From: Bradyrhizobium semiaridum
GTDB taxonomy: Bacteria; Pseudomonadota; Alphaproteobacteria; Rhizobiales; Xanthobacteraceae
Assembly (NCBI RefSeq): GCF_020329505.1
Contig: NZ_JAGKJJ010000001.1
Location: forward strand, 434,001 to 498,000
Reading direction: 5' to 3'
DNA: 64,000 nucleotides
Both the position numbers and the translations under genes were made by a program. Positions 58,968 through 64,000 of this stretch are shown here, one piece after another. Position 1 is the stretch's first letter. Every line of letters begins with the position of its first letter. The notes beneath the pieces were generated by a model. The model was given only the letters and a program-made list of their open reading frames with translations, was not told where the DNA came from and searched no databases.

Positions 58968-59728
58968 GCGCCGGCGGCCTTGGCGCGGCCGCGGTCCATC
59001 GCCGCCCGCATGGCGCGCACGGTCTCGGCGATGCCGACGAACAGCGCCTCCCCCATCATGAAGTAGCCGATGTTGAGCTCGCGAATCTCCGGCAGCGCCG
59101 AAATCGTCTCTGATGTCTCATAGTCGAGGCCGTGGCCGGCATGGACCTCGAGCCCGGCCGAATGCGCCAGCTTCGCCCCTTCGACGATGCGCGTCCATTC
59201 GGCCTCGGCCTTGTCTGTGTGGCCGTCGACCACCGCGTCGCACCAGCCGCCAGTGTGGATCTCGATCACCGGCGCCTTCAGCTTGGCAGCCATCTCGATC
59301 TGCCTGACATCGGCGGCGATGAACAGCGACACCCGGATGCCGGCGTCGCTGAGCCGGGCGATGAACGGCGCCAGCGCATTGTGCTGGCCGACCACGTCGA
59401 GGCCGCCCTCGGTGGTGAGTTCCTGGCGCCGCTCCGGCACCAGGCAGACCGCATGCGGCTTGGTGGCGAGCGAAATCCGCAGCATGTCGTCGGTCGCCGC
59501 CATCTCGAAGTTCAGCGGCTTGGAAATCTCGGCCTTGAGCCGCGCCATGTCTTCATCCCGGATGTGACGGCGATCCTCGCGCAGATGCGCGGTGATGCCG
59601 TCGGCGCCTGCCGCGATCGCGGCCAGTGCCAGCCGCACCGGATCGGGCCGCGCCCCGCCCCGCGCATTGCGCAGGGTCGCGACGTGATCGACATTGATAC
59701 CGAGACGCAGCGGAGGAGGCTTTGACAT
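58964..59728 (-). CDS. pdxJ: Pyridoxine 5'-phosphate synthase
   Basis: The protein has 254 residues from ATG at 59728. [20 protein letters not shown] and [24 protein letters not shown] and [11 protein letters not shown] are diagnostic. It makes pyridoxine phosphate, the last ring-forming step of vitamin B6 synthesis. It overlaps acpS by four bases (ATGA), so they are coupled. It follows rsh by about 100 bases. Confidence 0.96.
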   Translation of the reverse strand: MSKPPPLRLGINVDHVATLRNARGGARPDPVRLALAAIAAGADGITAHLREDRRHIRDEDMARLKAEISKPLNFEMAATDDMLRISLATKPHAVCLVPERRQELTTEGGLDVVGQHNALAPFIARLSDAGIRVSLFIAADVRQIEMAAKLKAPVIEIHTGGWCDAVVDGHTDKAEAEWTRIVEGAKLAHSAGLEVHAGHGLDYETSETISALPEIRELNIGYFMMGEALFVGIAETVRAMRAAMDRGRAKAAGA

Positions 59729-59828
59729 GTCCCTGACCTGCAATTCCAACCAATGACGCGCGGACATCAGCCGTGCAGCCATTGCCATGAAAGATGGGTT
59801 GCCGGGTCCGCCCGGCAACGACGAGAAC

Positions 59829-62120
59829 CTAGCCGTTGACGCGCTCGACCCGCGCAACGACGGCCTTGGCGCGCAACTGCGCGATGATAGCGCTGAGATG
59901 CTTGAGGTCATAGACCTCGAGATCGATGGTCAGCTCGGTGAAGTCGGGCGAGCGGCGCGACATATGGATGTTGTCGATATTGCCGTCGTGCTCGGCGATC
60001 ACCGTGGCGATCTGGGCAAGGCTGCCGGGCTCGTTGACATTGTGCACCAGGATGCGCGCCGGGAAACGCTGCGGCATGGTCTCGTCGATATCCCAGCGCA
60101 CATCGAGCCAGCGCTCCGGCTCCTCCTCGAAATCCTTCAGCGCCGGCGACTGGATCGGATAGATCGTGATCCCCTCGCCCGGCGTGACGATGCCGACGAT
60201 GCGGTCGCCCGGCACCGCGCCGCCGTTCGGCGCGAACTTCACCGGCAGGTCGGAATTGATGCCGCGCACCGGGATGACCGAGGCGACGCGGGTCGGATGC
60301 GGCGCGGCCTCCGTTTTCGGCTTGGCGCCGGCGCCCTTCTTGGCACCGTAGCGGACTAGCCGCTCTTCCTTGTAGTCGGGGTACATCGCCCGCGCGACGT
60401 CGGAAGCCTTGATCTCGCCGCGCCCAACCGAGGCCATCACGTCCTCGATCGATGTGCGGGCGAGCCGCGGCAGCGCGCCCTTCAGCTTGTCGTCGGCATA
60501 TTCGATCTTGGCGCGGGCAAACAGGCGGTCGACGATGCGGCGGCCGAGGCCGGCATACTGGTCGCGCACCGCATTGCGGGTGGCGCGGCGGATCGCGGCG
60601 CGCGCCTTGCCGGTGACGGCGAGCGCCTCCCAGGCCGATGGCGGCGCCGACTGCGCCTTGGAGGTCAGGACCTCGACCTCGTCGCCGTTCTGCAGCTCGG
60701 AGGACAACGGCGCGAACTTGCCGTTGATCTTGCAGCCGACCGCACTGGCGCCGACGTCGGTATGCACCGCATAGGCGAAATCGATCGCGGTGGCCTGGCG
60801 CGGCAGCGCGATCAGCTTGCCCTTCGGCGTGAAGCAGAACACCTGGTCGTGGAACAATTCGAGCTTGGTGTGCTCGAGGAATTCCTCCGGGTTGGCGCTT
60901 TCCGAGAGAATGCCGATGGTGTGGCGCAGCCAGGCAAACGCGTTGGATTCGTGCTTCAGCCGCTCGTTCGGCGAGCCCATCCCTTCCTTGTAGAAGGCGT
61001 GCGCCGCGATGCCGAACTCGGCGATCCGGTGCATCTCCTCGGTGCGGATCTGCAACTCGACGCGCTGCTTGCCCGGCCCGATCACCGTGGTGTGGATGGA
61101 GCGGTAGTCGTTCTGCTTCGGCGTCGAGATGTAGTCCTTGAAACGGCCCGGCACCACCGGCCAGGTGGTGTGGACGATGCCGAGCGCGCGGTAGCAGGCG
61201 CCGATGTCGTCGAGGATGATGCGGAAACCGTAGATGTCGGACAGCTGTTCGAAGCCGACCGACTTGCGCTCCATCTTGGTCCAGATCGAAAACGGCTGCT
61301 TGCGGCGGCCCACCACGCGCGCGGTGATGCCGTTCTTCTGCAGGTTCTTGGAAAGCTGTGTTTCGATCTCGCCGATCAGGTTGCGGTTGCGGTCGGCCAG
61401 CGCGTCGAGGCGCTGCTTGACCACCGCATAGGCCTCCGGATCGAGCACGAAGAAGGACAGGTCCTCGAGCTCCTCGCGCATCTCCTGCATGCCCATGCGG
61501 CCGGCCAGCGGTGCGTAGATGTCGAGCGTCTCGTCGGCGATGCGGCGGCGCGATGCCGGCGGCACGAACTCCAGCGTGCGCATGTTGTGCAGGCGGTCGG
61601 CGAGCTTGATCAGCAGCACGCGGACGTCGTCTGCGATCGCAAGCAGGAGCTTGCGAAGGTTCTCGGCCTGCTTGGCCTCGCGCGAGACCAGTTCCAGCCG
61701 CTTCAGCTTGGTCAGGCCCTCGACCAGTGCGCCGATCTCGTGGCCGAACACATGGTCGATCTCGGCCCGCGTCGCCTCGGTGTCCTCGATCGTGTCGTGC
61801 AGCAGCGCCGCGACGATGGTGGCGTCGTCGAGCTTGAGGTTGGTCAGGATCGCGGCGACCTCGAGCGGATGCGAGAAGAAGGGATCGCCGGAGGCCCGGG
61901 TCTGGGTGCCATGCGCCTTCATGGCATAGACATAGGCGCGGTTGAGCAGGTCCTCGTTGGTATCGGGGTTGTAGGAGCGGACACGCTCGACGAGGTCATA
62001 TTGCCGCATCATCCGGGCCCGCGGCCTGGCCGGCTTTTCGGTCATGGACGAAGCCGGCGCCACCGCGACCGTCTCGGTCGCAGCCTGCATCTGGCTGGAA
62101 CTGCGGCGTCGGTACGCCAT
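59829..62120 (-). CDS. rsh: Bifunctional (p)ppGpp synthetase/hydrolase
   Basis: The protein has 763 residues. After a short N-terminal extension come the HD hydrolase domain ([14 protein letters not shown] and [11 protein letters not shown], about 85-120), the synthetase domain ([11 protein letters not shown] and [20 protein letters not shown]), a TGS domain near 420-490 and a C-terminal ACT domain ([20 protein letters not shown]). All parts appear intact, so it should both make and degrade the stringent alarmone. Rhizobia usually have this single long RSH protein. It follows rpoZ, as in most proteobacteria. Confidence 0.96.
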   Translation of the reverse strand: MAYRRRSSSQMQAATETVAVAPASSMTEKPARPRARMMRQYDLVERVRSYNPDTNEDLLNRAYVYAMKAHGTQTRASGDPFFSHPLEVAAILTNLKLDDATIVAALLHDTIEDTEATRAEIDHVFGHEIGALVEGLTKLKRLELVSREAKQAENLRKLLLAIADDVRVLLIKLADRLHNMRTLEFVPPASRRRIADETLDIYAPLAGRMGMQEMREELEDLSFFVLDPEAYAVVKQRLDALADRNRNLIGEIETQLSKNLQKNGITARVVGRRKQPFSIWTKMERKSVGFEQLSDIYGFRIILDDIGACYRALGIVHTTWPVVPGRFKDYISTPKQNDYRSIHTTVIGPGKQRVELQIRTEEMHRIAEFGIAAHAFYKEGMGSPNERLKHESNAFAWLRHTIGILSESANPEEFLEHTKLELFHDQVFCFTPKGKLIALPRQATAIDFAYAVHTDVGASAVGCKINGKFAPLSSELQNGDEVEVLTSKAQSAPPSAWEALAVTGKARAAIRRATRNAVRDQYAGLGRRIVDRLFARAKIEYADDKLKGALPRLARTSIEDVMASVGRGEIKASDVARAMYPDYKEERLVRYGAKKGAGAKPKTEAAPHPTRVASVIPVRGINSDLPVKFAPNGGAVPGDRIVGIVTPGEGITIYPIQSPALKDFEEEPERWLDVRWDIDETMPQRFPARILVHNVNEPGSLAQIATVIAEHDGNIDNIHMSRRSPDFTELTIDLEVYDLKHLSAIIAQLRAKAVVARVERVNG

Positions 62121-62276
62121 GGACTATGATGCCTCCCACGCGGGGCCCAATGGCCCCTGCCTGCTCAATCTAGTGCGTCTTCGAATGAAGCAGCACCCCG
62201 CGCGAGAGCAGAACCGTTCAATTTCCCGCGCCCGCATAGGACGCATCTTAACTGCAAAATTGTCAACAAAAGCAAA

Positions 62277-62298
62277 GGCCCGGAGCGATGTCCGGGCC
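62277..62298 (-). terminator. Terminator after rpoZ
   Basis: GGCCCGGA (62277-62284) and TCCGGGCC (62291-62298) form an 8-pair stem with a GCGATG loop, followed on the minus strand by TTTGCTTTTG. It lies 40 bases after the rpoZ stop and before rsh, so rsh probably has its own promoter or is reached by readthrough. Confidence 0.75.
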
Positions 62299-62337
62299 GT
62301 GCCATATTGATTGCGAAAGTTTGCGGGGCTGGAAGCC

Positions 62338-62730
62338 TTACTCGTCTTCCTCGGGCTGCTCCTCCGGCGGCGCGAGGCCCTCGAGCCCCTTCAGCAGCTC
62401 CTCCTCGGTCATCCGCTCGACCGCGACCTCGGTATCGTCGGCATCGACGCTGGCGCCGGCGGAACCGATCAGCGGCACGGTGTCGGGCTCCGGCTCGTCC
62501 ACCTCGACGAACTTCTGCAGGGAGTGCACGAGTTCCTCTTTGAGGTCTTCCGGCGAGATCGTGGAGTCGGCAATTTCCCGCAACGAAACGACCGGATTCT
62601 TGTCGTTGTCGCGATCAACCGTCAGTTGTGAGCCCGACGAGATCATCCGGGCGCGATGGGCCGCCAGCAGAACGAGGTCGAAGCGATTGTCGACCTTATC
62701 AATGCAATCTTCGACGGTGACGCGAGCCAT
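62338..62730 (-). CDS. rpoZ: RNA polymerase omega subunit
   Basis: The protein has 130 residues. The N-terminal [20 protein letters not shown] followed by [15 protein letters not shown] is the conserved omega core. The C-terminal half is an acidic tail, typical of alphaproteobacterial omega. It promotes RNA polymerase assembly and ppGpp sensing, fitting its position next to rsh. Confidence 0.96.
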   Translation of the reverse strand: MARVTVEDCIDKVDNRFDLVLLAAHRARMISSGSQLTVDRDNDKNPVVSLREIADSTISPEDLKEELVHSLQKFVEVDEPEPDTVPLIGSAGASVDADDTEVAVERMTEEELLKGLEGLAPPEEQPEEDE

Positions 62731-63093
62731 TGCGAGGCGCTCCGTGGTAAAAGGGACCGAACATGTTGGTTATGAGGGTTAGTTATAGGGCCGGGTTCGG
62801 TTTCGCAAGGTAAAATTTGTGATTTGCCTTCCGAACAGGCTCTGATAACCGGGTATATTGGGGGCGGGACGGCCGAGGCAGCAGGCTACATGCATGGCCA
62901 GGTTGCCGAGCCAGAGAAGTAAATCTCTCATTGCGATGTCAAAAGTCTGGGCTTTTTGCCCTCGCCTCACCATAATTCCAGTGGTGACTGTCGTGGGGAA
63001 AGATTCACCGAACTTTAGGCAGCGACTAAGGAAATTGCGCGCGGTCCGTTGCCGCTGCGCTAAGAACACTAACAACCACGCGAGAACACTTTG
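62731..63093. other. Intergenic region, rpoZ / NYN divergent promoters
   Basis: About 363 bases with no convincing gene. On the minus strand a CTTGCG and CTATAA pair near 62790-62816 could be an rpoZ promoter, but its spacing of 15 is shorter than usual. Confidence 0.5.
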
Positions 63094-63726
63094 ATGTCGT
63101 CACCTGTTTCCAACAAGATCGCGCTCTTCATCGATGGCGCGAATCTTTACGCAACCGCAAAGACGCTGGGATTCGACATCGACTACAAGCGCCTGCTCAA
63201 GGAATTCCAGGGCCGCGGCACGCTGCTTCGAGCGTTCTATTATACGGCGATCATCGAGGATCAGGAGTATTCGTCGATACGTCCGCTGATCGACTGGCTC
63301 GACTACAACGGCTACACCGTCGTCACCAAGGCGACCAAGGAATTCATCGACGCCAGCGGCCGCCGCAAGGTGAAGGGCAACATGGACATCGAGCTCGCCG
63401 TCGATGCCATGGAACTCGCCGAGCACATCGACCAGATGATCCTGTTCTCCGGTGACGGCGATTTCCGCTCGCTGGTCGAGGCGGTGCAGCGCCGCGGCGT
63501 CCGCGTCACCGTGATCTCCACCATCGCCAGCCAGCCGCCGATGATCGCCGACGAGCTGCGCCGCCAGGCCGACGTCTTCACCGACCTGGTCGAGCTGCAA
63601 TCCAAGCTTGGCCGCGATCCCTCCGAGCGTCCGGCGCCGCGCGAGCCCCGCCACCACTCCCCGCAATTCCTGCAGCGCGCGACCACCATGGCCCCACGGG
63701 GAGCCGATGACGATTTCGACGAGTAA
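63094..63726 (+). CDS. NYN-domain protein (LabA/DUF88 family)
   Basis: The protein has 210 residues from ATG at 63094; a TTG just before is less likely. The PIN-like NYN fold is shown by KIALFIDGANLYATAKTLGF, the acidic KGNMDIELAVDAMELAE and LFSGDGDFRSLVEAVQRRGV. The conserved aspartates suggest a metal-dependent RNase. A basic, proline-rich tail follows (about 175-210). It overlaps the next gene by 20 bases. Confidence 0.88.
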   Translation: MSSPVSNKIALFIDGANLYATAKTLGFDIDYKRLLKEFQGRGTLLRAFYYTAIIEDQEYSSIRPLIDWLDYNGYTVVTKATKEFIDASGRRKVKGNMDIELAVDAMELAEHIDQMILFSGDGDFRSLVEAVQRRGVRVTVISTIASQPPMIADELRRQADVFTDLVELQSKLGRDPSERPAPREPRHHSPQFLQRATTMAPRGADDDFDE

Positions 63727-64000
63727 TCTCGTCACCGCCTCCACCCGCCCCGACAGCAACTGTCCGCTCTGTCCACGGCTCGCCGCCTTCCGTGCCGAGG
63801 CACGGGCGCGGCAGCCGGGCTGGTTCAACTCACCGGTGGACTCGTTCGGCGAGGCGAATGCGCGGCTGCTGATCGTCGGGCTCGCTCCGGGCTTGCAGGG
63901 CGCCAACCGCACCGGCCGTCCCTTCACCGGCGATTACGCCGGTGACCTGCTCTACGCGACCTTGCTCGAATATGGCTTTGCCAGCGGGGTCTATCAGGCG
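63707..64000 (+). CDS. Type 5 uracil-DNA glycosylase (UdgB family), 5' part
   Basis: The gene starts with ATG at 63707 and runs off the right edge; 98 residues are seen. CPLCPRLAAFRAEARARQPG supplies the first iron-sulfur cysteines, and LLIVGLAPGLQGANRTGRPF with TGDYAGDLLYATLL contains the catalytic motif of UDG superfamily 5. It removes uracil or hypoxanthine from DNA. The 20-base overlap with the NYN gene suggests translational coupling. Confidence 0.88.
   Translation, partial: MTISTSNLVTASTRPDSNCPLCPRLAAFRAEARARQPGWFNSPVDSFGEANARLLIVGLAPGLQGANRTGRPFTGDYAGDLLYATLLEYGFASGVYQA

Noticed and set aside
62779-63075. 98-residue minus-strand frame upstream of rpoZ
   Set aside because: Occupies the divergent promoter region and has no recognisable domain or ribosome site.

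Overview
The window reads as chromosomal DNA of a Bradyrhizobium-type alphaproteobacterium (Nitrobacteraceae). The evidence is high-GC codon use, a GcrA cell-cycle regulator, a Porin_2-type porin, an LdtR-type regulator, a Mg-type HemB, the gene order rpoZ-rsh-pdxJ-acpS-lepB-rnc-era-recO-parC, and several families of short palindromic intergenic repeats typical of this group. Most of the window is conserved housekeeping DNA. I see no prophage, insertion sequence, CRISPR array, integrase or other mobile island.

Layout. 1-9 kb is a loose set of metabolic genes: a saccharopine-dehydrogenase-like fragment, a DUF169 protein, an ElyC/YdcF protein, a formamidase-like protein, an acyl-CoA synthetase, gcrA, an SDR and a DapA-like aldolase, plus two very small secreted or membrane proteins. 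9-11 kb holds a large porin gene and, downstream of it, a candidate small RNA with its own promoter and terminator. 11.5-17.5 kb has a MarR regulator, tRNA-Pro(GGG), a MerR regulator, ihfA, the overlapping fabH-plsX pair, the overlapping pair of a YceD/DUF177 gene and a ubiquinol-cytochrome c chaperone gene, and bamE reading the other way. 17.6-20.4 kb carries an orphan Bug-type binding protein and an animal-type heme peroxidase. 20.6-28.9 kb is hppA, thiL, nusB, ribH, ribE, ribD, nrdR and glyA, all on the minus strand: a proton-pumping pyrophosphatase followed by thiamine, riboflavin and one-carbon metabolism genes.

29.5-36.7 kb is more accessory: a TonB-dependent siderophore receptor, a DUF2200 protein, two related small secreted proteins and a complete TctCBA tricarboxylate transporter operon. 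37-44 kb has two small unknown genes, ldtR, a small membrane protein, hemB, an RDD protein, bpt (N-end-rule transferase) and mntH with a likely manganese-regulator (Mur/Fur) site at its promoter. 44-52 kb has a YqiJ-YqiK (flotillin) pair, an MFS exporter, a class III nucleotide cyclase, a broken remnant of an AHL-lactonase-like gene and two adjacent CDF metal exporters. 52-62.7 kb is the conserved parC-to-rpoZ block, with several start/stop overlaps indicating translational coupling. The right edge has an NYN-domain protein and the start of a type 5 uracil-DNA glycosylase.

No convincing undescribed multi-gene system is visible. The most interesting items are the candidate sRNA at 9190-9306, a cysteine-rich 48-residue ORF at 18595-18741, the frameshifted lactonase remnant at 49840-49988, a near-perfect 33-base palindrome upstream of the TonB receptor, and a repeat element that supplies the stop codon of the DUF177 gene. 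All functional calls come from reading the sequence and from family knowledge; no database search was run.
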